A DNA stretch of 64,000 bases from Spirochaetae bacterium HGW-Spirochaetae-1 (GCA_002839375.1 PGXY01000010.1:186001-250000), one strand, 5' to 3'; counted from the first letter of the stretch, positions 53,019 to 60,657 are shown. Notes: generated from the sequence alone by a model not told the origin. Program-made: numbers and translations.

Positions 53019-53194
53019 GCCTCGTCCTCAGCCGGGGTGAGCCATTCTTTTTTCAGGGATGATTCTGACTGGATGTAGTTCTCAAATCCATCTGCTTTTT
53101 TGTGTTCCAGAAAACGCACGAAATCCAGCACTTCAGCGGCCAGAGGTTCCGGGAGATTTTCGATTTCTTTGATGAGAATGCTTTTTGTGTTCAT
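53003..53194 (-). CDS. DUF2281 antitoxin-like protein
   Basis: 63 residues from ATG 53194 (GTG 53200 is an alternative). The sequence IEKEIENLPEPLAAEVLDF-type (here ILIKEIENLPEPLAAEVLDF) and RFLEHKKADG is the DUF2281 hallmark, followed by an acidic tail LTPAEDEAWKDL. These proteins are antitoxins for MazF- or PIN-type toxins encoded directly downstream. Its partner here, the MazF-like gene, is broken, so it is an orphan antitoxin. Confidence 0.8.
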   Translation of the reverse strand: MNTKSILIKEIENLPEPLAAEVLDFVRFLEHKKADGFENYIQSESSLKKEWLTPAEDEAWKDL

Positions 53195-53370
53195 GAACAC
53201 AAGATATAAAAAAAAGTGAACAAGTCAATCGATTTTTCTAGAGCAGAAGAATCATTGCCATCAATAAGTCAGGGATATATATACATCCGCAGGGAAGCGT
53301 TGTAACGCGTCCGCCGGGATTCATGCAGCAACCGCGTGAGGGACGACTCGTCGTCAGGGAAAGCGTATCC

Positions 53371-53652
53371 TCAAACCACCTTATAAGTCTTTTCATAATT
53401 GAATGATATCTTTTCTCCCGTAGTGATTTCGTAAAGGGTTTCAGGCGCTATATCGACTTCTCCATTTTCCCAGGTAAGTGTGCCGAATTCTATGGAGAAG
53501 TTTTTAAATGTATCTGGGTTTCTTATGTTCTGGTAAATTTCTCCTTCGCTGATGTAGTCCTCAAGATCCGCGATTCCGGATTTACCATTTTGAAAAGCAA
53601 TTTGGATTTTATAATTACTCAGATGAGTAGCCTCGGATACGGAAAAATACAT
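53371..53652 (-). CDS. DUF2442 protein
   Basis: 93 residues. The pattern of MYFSVSEATHLSNYKIQIAF, GKSGIADLEDYI, and FGTLTWENGEVDIAPETLYE is the DUF2442 signature (W-x-x-G-x-D-x-x-P-x-x-L). GGAGG lies 5 bases before the ATG. DUF2442 genes nearly always follow a DUF4160 gene and the pair behaves like a toxin-antitoxin locus in surveys; the biochemical activity is not established. The upstream partner is interrupted by a stop codon. Confidence 0.85.
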   Translation of the reverse strand: MYFSVSEATHLSNYKIQIAFQNGKSGIADLEDYISEGEIYQNIRNPDTFKNFSIEFGTLTWENGEVDIAPETLYEITTGEKISFNYEKTYKVV

Positions 53653-53661
53653 GATTACCTC

Positions 53662-53922
53662 CTATTTCAATAGCTCAATTTTGAAAGTATGTTTCTTCTC
53701 GCAGGCCAGAATCCAGTTTTCAAAAAGTTCTTTTTTATGCAATGCGGCCCATTCTATGACAAGCCCCATGGCTTTAGGAGGAAAATCTCCGGCTATAATG
53801 CTGAAATTATGTATATCGATCAGTATCTCCTAGTCATTATAATAAGCATGGAAATGAGGAGGATAATGATCCTGGACATACATGCGAATCACTATACCGT
53901 AAAATCTGCATATCTCAGGCAT
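53662..53922 (-). pseudogene. DUF4160 gene with in-frame TAG
   Basis: From ATG 53922 the frame reads MPEICRFYGIVIRMYVQDHY then PPHFHAYYND, meets TAG (53830-53832, codon 31) and continues in the same frame EILIDIHNFSIIAGDFPPKA, MGLVIEWAALHKKELFENWI to a normal TAG at 53662. Apart from that single codon the 86-residue DUF4160 protein is complete, so this is a recent nonsense mutation or a sequencing error. The DUF2442 partner follows 9 bases later. Confidence 0.85.
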
Positions 53923-54063
53923 CAAAAACACCTCATTTATAAAATATAAAATAAAGTATAAAATGCAACGGTAAACATGCTGATTATTGTGTAATATATG
54001 AATATGCTGTTAAAATGTCAAATACCTTGGTGAGGGTACTAAAAAAATATACCTATGACAGCC

Positions 54064-54110
54064 GCAAGGTCCAAGGGGCAAGTTTTCTGAAAGCGGAAAG
54101 TAAGACCTCA
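54064..54110. repeat. Dispersed GCAAGGTCC repeat, copy 2
   Basis: GCAAGGTCCAAGGGGCAAGT then TTTCTGAAAGCGGAAAGTAA, related to 50904 and 56880. The interval 53923-54262 has no gene. Confidence 0.65.
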
Positions 54111-54262
54111 CCCCCGGCAGGTGAGCGTTTTTGAGACATCCTGTCCCCGCTTGCAACTAAAACATCCTTTTTTGAGCCTTCACGCAGGAGAGGGATGACT
54201 CTGGAAAGGAATCAGAGTTTTTTATAAACAATAGTCTATATATAAAGAAACCATATCTGTTG

Positions 54263-54316
54263 CAACATGTATCCAACTAGAAGGCCGACACAACGTCGGT
54301 CCGGTCGAGTCGGCCA
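54263..54316. repeat. 54-bp structured repeat, copy 1
   Basis: CAACATGTATCCAACTAGAA then GGCCGACACAACGTCGGTCC and GGTCGAGTCGGCCA. Matches 55165-55218 with few mismatches. Contains nested inverted repeats CCGAC/GTCGG and GGCCGAC/GTCGGCC, so it can fold. Confidence 0.75.
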
Positions 54317-54359
54317 GGAGGGCTTTTTGTGAAGTCGTATCGAGGCAATACGTGGGAGG

Positions 54360-54656
54360 TTATTTGCTATATTCAAATGAATTATTAAAGTCTTTTTTCC
54401 CGTGTATGACCGCATGAATTATCGAATCATTTTTAGCGTTTTCATAGATGATTCGATAAGAATAAATAATAAGTTCTCTGATATCATCGTCATTGGTCTC
54501 TGGAACGATCCTGCCTATTGCCGGAAAGTCTTTAAGTGTTTCGCTCTTTTCGATTATATTATTAATTACCTGATGAGCGTAGACAGGAGAGTCGTGGGCG
54601 ATATACTCGTAGATTGTTCTCAGGTCTTCTTTGGCTGGTTCAGACCATATTACCAT
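54360..54656 (-). CDS. ParE/RelE-superfamily toxin
   Basis: 98 residues: VIWSEPAKEDLRTIYEYIAH, DSPVYAHQVINNIIEKSETL, FPAIGRIVPE and ELIIYSYRIIYENAKNDSII then HAVIHGKKDF, the complete ParE fold. ParE toxins inhibit DNA gyrase; RelE relatives cleave mRNA, and the sequence alone does not settle which. It starts inside the last codons of its antitoxin gene (7-base overlap). This is the only apparently intact toxin in the 52.7-58.2 kb stretch. Confidence 0.9.
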   Translation of the reverse strand: MVIWSEPAKEDLRTIYEYIAHDSPVYAHQVINNIIEKSETLKDFPAIGRIVPETNDDDIRELIIYSYRIIYENAKNDSIIHAVIHGKKDFNNSFEYSK

Positions 54657-54832
54657 GACTGAACTTCTCTTTTTAAATCCTCAGCAGTGATGGTTTTTCC
54701 ATTTTTAACCGCATCCTGGCTTCGTGCTACTTTGTCAATGACATAGAGGCGGTACATGATATCATCGATAGTTGCGTTTTCCGGCAGTGACGATATGGCC
54801 TTGATGGCTTCTTTTTTTATTGATTGCTGCAT
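54650..54832 (-). CDS. Antitoxin of the ParE toxin
   Basis: 60 residues from ATG 54832; GGGAG lies 8 bases upstream, and the TTG at 54853 would overlap it. The sequence MQQSIKKEAIKAISSLPENA then TIDDIMYRLYVIDKVARSQD is the small helical antitoxin type (SLPxxATIDDI) commonly preceding ParE. The C-terminal TITAEDLKREVQSW tail would bind the toxin. Antitoxin-first order with overlap is normal for this family. Confidence 0.85.
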   Translation of the reverse strand: MQQSIKKEAIKAISSLPENATIDDIMYRLYVIDKVARSQDAVKNGKTITAEDLKREVQSW

Positions 54833-54959
54833 GAATGTCGCTCCCTTTTTCAATACGGTATTTTTAAAAGGTAAATATTTAGATTCGCAGATAAATTTTA
54901 TCTAAAAATAAGTTATAGAAAAGCATCAATATGGTCAAGATAAAAATTCCCCGGATGAG

Positions 54960-55108
54960 CCGATTAATGCCGCGTCTACACGACTCGGAAGGCCTGTACG
55001 GCCAGGGCGGCCCCACGAGCGACACCTGGACCTACGACTACGCCAACCATGCAGCCACGTCCATTGACACGTCAGCTCACGGAAGTGAACGCTTCACCAT
55101 GGAATAAA
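54960..55108 (+). pseudogene. RHS-repeat debris
   Basis: Encodes RLHDSEGLYGQGGPTSDTWT then YDYANHAATSIDTSAHGSER FTME-stop, an RHS/YD-type repeat fragment without start. Bases 55025-55108 recur at 57837-57920 with a single mismatch. Confidence 0.7.
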
Positions 55109-55164
55109 TAAAAAATATATCAGGTTTTCAAAAATTGAGATATATAGAGAAAAGATTTATGTAA

Positions 55165-55218
55165 CAACATGTATCCAGCTAGAAGGCCGAGACGACGTCG
55201 GCCCGGTCGAGTCGGCCA
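55165..55218. repeat. 54-bp structured repeat, copy 2
   Basis: Second copy of 54263-54316. The interval to 55495 has no gene but holds a hairpin GCTACTTTGG-CCCATT-CCAAAGTAGC at about 55444-55469. Confidence 0.75.
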
Positions 55219-55495
55219 CGATGGCCGTTTCGAGACCGCTGCCGGTGATTCGTGTAACGAGTTGATAACCACAGATTAATGCTTGCAAAAAATATCTGCA
55301 CATAATAAATTCCAGTATAGAGAAAAGTAAGCCGCAGCGGCGAATGAGCTGCATAACAGGATAATGGAAGTGTCGGAGGCAGCAGGGAATGTAAAAACCT
55401 TCGGCATGGCAAGGCTCCCCGCCGTCTGAGGGGTGGGCTTTGCGCTACTTTGGCCCATTCCAAAGTAGCAAAGAGAGAGCCAGCGCGGAGCGACC

Positions 55496-56457
55496 TTACT
55501 TGACAGACCAGGTTGACTCCGTAAAGGTAGTGGTGAATGATTCCGGTCTGCCGATAAAACGCTTCGAGTATCCGCCCTACGGCGAGACCTGGTTCGAGGA
55601 AGGTGAAGGGAGGGAGCCACGCGCCGAAATATAACTCGCAGGAACTGGATCTGGAGACCGGGTATTATTTCTATAATGCGAGGCATTATGATCCGGAGAT
55701 ATCGAGGTTTGTGACGGCCGATAACGTCATCGACGGTGAGTTCGATACGCAGGGGTGGAATCGGTATATGTACTGTCATGGGAATCCGGTGCAGTATAAG
55801 GACCCGACGGGACATGATGCAGAAACACTTACTGATAATTTAAGAGATGCCGCTAACAATGATGATGTTGTCGATCCAGGAAAAATAGTTGCGGATGATT
55901 ATCTGAATGATCCGGGGGGAACAGCCACAAAGGATAAGGTAGACGAACAAATAAAAAATGATAAAACTGCTTATGGAGTCAAGACTAGCTTAAATAAAGT
56001 TGACGTTGTTAAGCGAGTTGTGCTTAGAACATTAAGCAACATGTGGGCTTCTTCATTAGGTAATGTGGGCCATGTCGATCAAGAAACACAAGATAAACAT
56101 TCTATTGTAGGGGCACCAAAAACTAAAGAAGAAATACTTGGCGATGGAATAGCTTATTATACTGAGGCTGTGGGCGCAGTATTAGGAGCTAAGATTGGAT
56201 TGAATAGGATAAAGGGTAAAGCAGAGTCAACGGGAGCCATTGAGAAAGAAATTATAACAAGAAAAACTAAAGGTGGTGATGGTGCTGCGTCCAGACATAT
56301 AATTGAGCGAGAGGATAGTAAAACCATTTCAAAAACTCATCAAGTTGAAAAGAATGGAGAAGTAATTCATCAACATCAAGATCATGTTGGTAAATATGGT
56401 ACGCAAAGAAGTTTTCCTGATGAGTGGGTTGAATATCCAAGAGTTGATAAAAAATAG
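55496..56457 (+). pseudogene. RHS C-terminal cassette 3, core broken by a 4-bp duplication
   Basis: The RHS core starts abruptly in LTDQVDSVKVVVNDSGLPIK (55496), lacking the first half present in cassettes 1 and 2. At about 55606 GGGAGGGA replaces GGA, a 4-base tandem duplication that shifts the frame; a GTG at 55603 restarts the second frame (KGGSHAPKYNSQELDLETGY). After DPTGH at 55813 an AT-rich tip of about 215 residues begins, ending ISKTHQVEKNGEVIHQHQDH then VGKYGTQRSFPDEWVEYPRV. The His-rich end might be a metal-dependent nuclease site. The tip itself is open and could be translated from GTG 55603 (284 aa). Confidence 0.7.
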
Positions 56458-56473
56458 ATAGGTTATTTATATC

Positions 56474-56782
56474 ATGATAAAAGAAGAAATATATTTTAAT
56501 GAAAAAGCACATGTTGATTTAGTAAAAGATGTTTTTTGTGAAAAGTCTGATGAATTTAATGAATTAAATATAACTTATGGAGATATAAAAATTAGACAAG
56601 ATTATTCAGAAGACAATGAATATTGGTCAGAGTTAGAAGTTGATTTATTTATCGATAATAAATTAATTGATGTTATTGAATTTTTTATATATCGAAATAA
56701 TAAATTGGAAACACAAATTGAAGAAACAAAAATATGGCTATTAAATACCGTTAATGAAATAATGAGTAGATTTAAAATGTAA
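56474..56782 (+). CDS. Acidic 102-aa protein, candidate immunity protein of cassette 3
   Basis: Starts 17 bases after the cassette 3 tip, in the same AT-rich composition. Strongly acidic (many Glu and Asp: SEDNEYWSELEVDLFIDNKL), no signal peptide or membrane helix, predicted alpha/beta. Cytoplasmic acidic proteins of about 100 residues directly behind a toxin tip are the usual immunity proteins against nuclease toxins, matching the basic, His-rich end of the tip. No family recognised; function inferred from position and charge. Confidence 0.65.
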   Translation: MIKEEIYFNEKAHVDLVKDVFCEKSDEFNELNITYGDIKIRQDYSEDNEYWSELEVDLFIDNKLIDVIEFFIYRNNKLETQIEETKIWLLNTVNEIMSRFKM

Positions 56783-56811
56783 TAGTCAAGATAACACCCG
56801 CGTGCCTGCGA

Positions 56812-56866
56812 TTTATTAACAAAAGATCATAATCAGGCTGACTCCTTGTAAAAATAATGATGATGG
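56812..56866. repeat. Cassette 3' flank repeat, copy 2
   Basis: TTTATTAACAAAAGATCATAA then GGCTGACTCCTTGTAA and AATGATGATGG, related to 48956-49010; both begin shortly after the last gene of a cassette. Confidence 0.65.
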
Positions 56867-56879
56867 GATAAGGAGAGTT

Positions 56880-56962
56880 GCAAGGCACAAGGAAAAAGGG
56901 GCAAGTTTTCTGGAAGCAAAAAGTCAGACTTGTTCCTTTTATCTTTCCCCTTGTCCCTTTCA
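56880..56962. repeat. Dispersed GCAAGG repeat, copy 3
   Basis: GCAAGGCACAAGGAAAAAGG then GGCAAGTTTTCTGGAAGCAA and AAAGTCAGACTTGTTCC, related to 50904 and 54064. The gap 56867-57192 has no gene. Confidence 0.65.
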
Positions 56963-57192
56963 TGTAACGCGCGCCTTCAAACCAAAAATGAGCCGACTGA
57001 CTTCTCGACTCAGATCAAACAACCGATTGAAATCATCTTCATCGATATATTCATAAAAGGAACAAGGTTTTAGGAACAAGTAAAAAGTGTATTGACTGCT
57101 GAGAAAATAACTTGTCCCTTGATACTTGTACCTTCCTTTGTCCTGACCCGGCCGGAGACTTTCAACTTTGAAAGTGTAATTTTAAACTATCC

Positions 57193-57555
57193 CTAAAGAA
57201 ACCTGCTCACGGGCTTCCTGAACAAGGTTGCCAGTTTTTCAGCCATGTCAACGCTTATAGCCCTTCGGCCTTTTTCCATGTTGGAGATGTGCTGGCGGGG
57301 AATGCCGCCCAGTTCCTTGCCGAGTCTTTCCTGCGTCCAGCTGAGATTTTCCCGGTAAATCCGCAGGTAATCACCGGGAGTCATTTTCCGGGACATTTTT
57401 TTATACCACTGGCTGTCCTTCACGTCAATGGAGTCGTCGTCATCCTTGATCTTGACGTCATCGCCGTATTCGCTTTTCAGAAGCTTGATAATTTTAGCGG
57501 GGATATCCCCTTTCATATCTATTTTAATATGGGGCATTTTCACGAGAACCTGCAT
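57193..57555 (-). CDS. HTH (XRE-type) antitoxin
   Basis: 120 residues from ATG 57555, with GAGG 6 bases upstream inside the toxin gene; longer frames run through the toxin. A charged N-terminal half with DDVKIKDDDDSIDVKDSQWY is followed by the helix-turn-helix PGDYLRIYRENLSWTQERLG, KELGGIPRQHISNMEKGRRA and ISVDMAEKLATLF. This is the HigA-like arrangement of antitoxins encoded behind a HigB/RelE-like toxin; it would bind DNA and repress its own operon. The toxin carries an in-frame stop, so the antitoxin is probably orphaned but intact. Confidence 0.85.
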   Translation of the reverse strand: MQVLVKMPHIKIDMKGDIPAKIIKLLKSEYGDDVKIKDDDDSIDVKDSQWYKKMSRKMTPGDYLRIYRENLSWTQERLGKELGGIPRQHISNMEKGRRAISVDMAEKLATLFRKPVSRFL

Positions 57556-57787
57556 AATATACCTCAATAATGATAGATTTCTTTTCATGCCGCCAGCATG
57601 CCACTCATTTATGGGAGAGGTGGCAGTGGAATTCGTTCGGGCCAAGTTTGCTGTAGTTGGGCCAGTCATCTCTGATGGGACCGTCTGTCTCAAGGTCGTC
57701 AGTAAGCGCCCTGAGTTTCATTTGGATACGTTCAGGCATTTTTGCGACCGTTTTAAGTACACTTTTTTTGATGACAACACTGTACAT
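57524..57787 (-). pseudogene. HigB/RelE-like toxin with in-frame TGA
   Basis: The frame from ATG 57787 reads MYSVVIKKSVLKTVAKMPER, GPIRDDWPNYSKLGPNEFHC then HLSHK, meets TGA (57605-57607, codon 61) and continues without shift VACWRHEKKSIIIEVYYAGS RENAPY to TAA at 57524. The TGA most probably replaced TGG (Trp). Everything else of the 87-residue toxin is complete, including the C-terminal YYAGSRENAPY. The 3' end overlaps the antitoxin by 32 bases. Confidence 0.85.
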
Positions 57788-57836
57788 GAGTCAATGTAAT
57801 CATTAGATAGGTTACATGTCAAGAGAAAATTAAATA

Positions 57837-57920
57837 CCTGGACCTACGACTACGCCAACCATGCAGTCACGTCCATTGACACGTCAGCTCACGGAAGTGA
57901 ACGCTTCACCATGGAATAAA
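57837..57920 (+). pseudogene. RHS-repeat debris, second copy
   Basis: 84 bases identical but for one to 55025-55108: WTYDYANHAVTSIDTSAHGS then ERFTME-stop. No start codon. Confidence 0.75.
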
Positions 57921-57994
57921 GATATCAGGTTACATTGTCGAGCTGTTGCAATACAGGAGAGGACAGGCAGTTCAAACAGCTTTTTCAGGCAGGA

Positions 57995-58156
57995 TCATAT
58001 CTTTTTTTCCCTTTCTTCCAGTAAATACACGCGGAGACTGCGTTCGCTGCGCATAATGTGAAGGATATAAACGCTGTCGCCGGCTGCATGGTAAAAAATG
58101 CGGCATGGACCGACAATGATCTCACGAAGGGCCGGGTCAGGACATAGGTAACGCAG
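57995..58156 (-). pseudogene. ParE-type toxin, C-terminal remnant
   Basis: On the minus strand: RYLCPDPALREIIVGPCRIF then YHAAGDSVYILHIMRSERSL and RVYLLEEREKKI-stop, the last two thirds of a ParE-superfamily toxin. The N-terminal helix and any antitoxin are missing; upstream lies low-complexity sequence of the AACTTTAAACATTAAACC type. Confidence 0.75.
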
Positions 58157-58247
58157 GAAACTTTAAACATTAAACCTGGAACATTGAACTATCCTTAAAC
58201 ATTCCAGTCTAAGACTTTCAACCTTTAACGTTGAACCTTGAAAATTA

Positions 58248-59477
58248 TCATTCCCCCGCACACTGCCATTCATTGCCGAATTCCAGCACGGCATTGTTAA
58301 AGACCTGGCTGTCCACGCATCGTTTTAACCCCAGGAGCGGGTAATGCCGGTACGCCGAGACATTCACCGTTGCCGAGAAGGATTCTCCGCCCATTTCCGG
58401 CAGGAAGCCATCGGCCGTGGGGATGGACACATCGCCGAAGGAATCGGGGGGAGCGGACATATCGAATTCAAGGGAACGATAGGTGTCTCGGAATACCATT
58501 TTACAGGTCCCGGCGCAGGGGTCCTTTGTTGTTTTCAGATATGAACCGGCCCAGGAAAAATTAAAATTCCAGGAAATATTCGGCGAACGATAACTGACCA
58601 GCCAGGGGTACAGTATAAGTCCCGGCACAACCTCCACCTTCGTTGATGTCAGCACATACTGGGCGCTGTTTCCCGCGGCAATTCCCTGTGACCATATCCA
58701 GGCCAGGGGGAAAACCTGAGCCCAGTTTTTTTCCTGTTCCGCGTAACCGGTACCCTGAAAGGTTTCCGGTTCCTCGCTTTCGTAGAGCGTGTATTCATAT
58801 TCGGCATCGGAACCAAGGCTGTTTATCCACCAGTGTGTCGGAAAGGGATACGATACCATCCAGCCTTCAATGCTTTTTGAAGGATCTTCCGTGTCCCAGG
58901 GCAGCCGGTTCGATGTATGGATGTAGACATCGGCAACGCCGGGAATGCTGATATCAATGGTGTCTTCCGTGATGCTGCCGTATCCCTCGGCTATCCATTC
59001 AAAATCCGATTCTTTTTTACAGCTGATAACGGGGTTCTCCGTCACGGGTTTATCGTTGACGAGGGCCATTGTCTTTTCAGGAAAAACGGTATAGGAAAGC
59101 GTTGGAGCGCCGTCGCCTTCACTGGCCAGCACATTGATGTAGCCGGGCAGATATTCACCGGGAACATAGGTTTCACCCTTTGGCAGATAGGAAGCCACGA
59201 TTACGGCCACGGAACGGCTGCCGCCGTCATCGGAAACCCGTGTATACCACCCCTCAAACCAGGGTCCCGTGCCGGACGGGACATGGGGATCATTGGTGGA
59301 GCCCGAGCCGGTGCAGTCCGTTTCTTCCTGCCCTGTCGTGAAGCAGTTTAAGCCGGAATCCGCATAGTAATTGTTTTGCGGTGCGTCAGTTAAATCGCAG
59401 GCTGGAAAAACAAGGCCGATAGCAATGGTCAGGAGCAGTGATTGTATGAGGTCAGCAACATACCTTTTTCCCATCAT
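58248..59477 (-). CDS. Lipoprotein distantly resembling tocopherol cyclase/AttH-like proteins
   Basis: 409 residues. The first 27 are a lipoprotein signal (LLLTIAIGLVFPAC; Cys27). After a low-complexity, Cys-containing stretch come blocks that recall the tocopherol-cyclase-like/AttH barrel: GPWFEGWYTRVSDDGGS, GWMVSYPFPTHWWINSLGS and EKNWAQVFPLAWIWSQG (family EGWYFK and EKNWG..FP..W.W.Q). These proteins are lipocalin-like barrels for hydrophobic ligands or secondary-metabolite cyclisation. Ten tryptophans or more fit a ligand-binding barrel. It would be anchored at the cell surface or periplasm. No biosynthetic partners nearby. Confidence 0.65.
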   Translation of the reverse strand: MMGKRYVADLIQSLLLTIAIGLVFPACDLTDAPQNNYYADSGLNCFTTGQEETDCTGSGSTNDPHVPSGTGPWFEGWYTRVSDDGGSRSVAVIVASYLPKGETYVPGEYLPGYINVLASEGDGAPTLSYTVFPEKTMALVNDKPVTENPVISCKKESDFEWIAEGYGSITEDTIDISIPGVADVYIHTSNRLPWDTEDPSKSIEGWMVSYPFPTHWWINSLGSDAEYEYTLYESEEPETFQGTGYAEQEKNWAQVFPLAWIWSQGIAAGNSAQYVLTSTKVEVVPGLILYPWLVSYRSPNISWNFNFSWAGSYLKTTKDPCAGTCKMVFRDTYRSLEFDMSAPPDSFGDVSIPTADGFLPEMGGESFSATVNVSAYRHYPLLGLKRCVDSQVFNNAVLEFGNEWQCAGE

Positions 59478-60200
59478 CTTGACACCTCTGCATGGGTAAT
59501 ATTGAATTCAGATACTATGGAATTTCCTTCACCGAAACCGGTGCAGGGATACGGGATATTTTATCGGAAATAGAGAAAGGACTTTTGCCGAAGAATAAAT
59601 TCATCGGCGCATTGTACATTAATAGTTATTCTTCCATGAAAGTATTATAAATATCATGCAATACCCATAATGTCAACATTATTTGTAAAGAGGAAGATTC
59701 ATTAATTGTCCTGAACGCAAATTCTCATTATAGTAACAAGGGGCAACCTGTCGATATCCGGACTGTCGGAGAAAAGCCCTGACGGATTGGAATCCCTTTA
59801 GTTCAAAGTATATGAGCATGTCGAAACGGATACGCTTATGTATTGGCAAGTACGTTCGGTGTGCTTTAAATGAATCACCATAACGTTGATGGCAGGGAGA
59901 AATCCCTGCTTTTTTGCCATTATTTTGATAAATTGACACGAAACAATACGAAGGAGTGGAGGCGCCTCTATTTTTTAATTGACTTCTTTATCTTTACCTG
60001 CTATATGGTATGTAGTTAAACAGCGGATTCCAATTTTGTATGAGATAGATGTAGCTCATTCATAAAAGTCTACCTTCGAATACAAAATAAATAAATTCCT
60101 GCTACAGTCCCTGACCTTTTTTACTCCCCGTAAAAGATGCAAGCGACTCAGATGTGGAGAATTTAGGGATTTCTGTTACATTAATTTAATGAGGTATAAC
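59478..60200. other. Long intergenic region, no convincing gene
   Basis: About 720 bases. A minus-strand frame at 59679-59939 (86 aa) has no ribosome site and no recognisable fold; I do not call it. The last 100 bases before the RRM gene are likely its promoter and 5' leader. Confidence 0.4.
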
Positions 60201-60473
60201 ATGTCAGTCAACATTTATGTGGGAAATCTTTCGTACGAGAGTTCGGAATCTCAACTGGAACAGCTTTTTGGTCAGTATGGTGAAGTTACATCGGTCAAAA
60301 TTATCAAAGACCAGATGTCGGGAAGATCAAAGGGATTTGGTTTTATTGAAATGGCAGATAAAAACGAAGCCAATACTGCGATCGAACAGGTGAACGGGAA
60401 AAACTTCCTTGGAAGAAATATAAAGGTTAATCTGGCAAAACCTAGAAACGATAACAGATTCAACAAATATTGA
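60201..60473 (+). CDS. RRM-type RNA-binding protein
   Basis: 90 residues made of a single RNA-recognition motif: RNP2 NIYVGNLSY at the start and RNP1 KGFGFIEM in the middle, ending in a short basic tail AKPRNDNRFNKY. Start set at ATG 60201 because GAGG lies 6 bases upstream inside the longer frame from 60189. Bacterial members (Rbp proteins of cyanobacteria and others) bind RNA and are often cold-induced. The following 150 bases contain inverted repeats and end in a strong terminator, so it is monocistronic with a structured 3' end. Confidence 0.93.
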   Translation: MSVNIYVGNLSYESSESQLEQLFGQYGEVTSVKIIKDQMSGRSKGFGFIEMADKNEANTAIEQVNGKNFLGRNIKVNLAKPRNDNRFNKY

Positions 60474-60623
60474 TATAATTGTTGCATCGAGACATTCTCG
60501 ATTGCCTTTTCTCCCGGTAAACGGGTTAAAGGGCAATGAGAATTATAAAGGGGAATAGGCAGTCCGGCAGGAATGGGTTCCATTTTTAAGCGGGATCGCA
60601 ATTCACGACATGTATGTAAAATG

Positions 60624-60657
60624 AAAACCGGAGCGGATAACGCACCGGTTTTTTTAT
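60624..60657 (+). terminator. Terminator of the RRM gene
   Basis: AAAACCGG / CCGGTTTT stem with a 13-base loop followed by a run of T. Confidence 0.8.

Noticed and set aside
50904-56962. Short repeats considered as a CRISPR array
   Set aside because: Copies are kilobases apart, imperfect and without regular spacers; no cas gene was seen.
59679-59939. 86-aa minus-strand frame in the 59.5-60.2 kb gap
   Set aside because: No ribosome site, no recognisable family and no neighbour context; left as unannotated.
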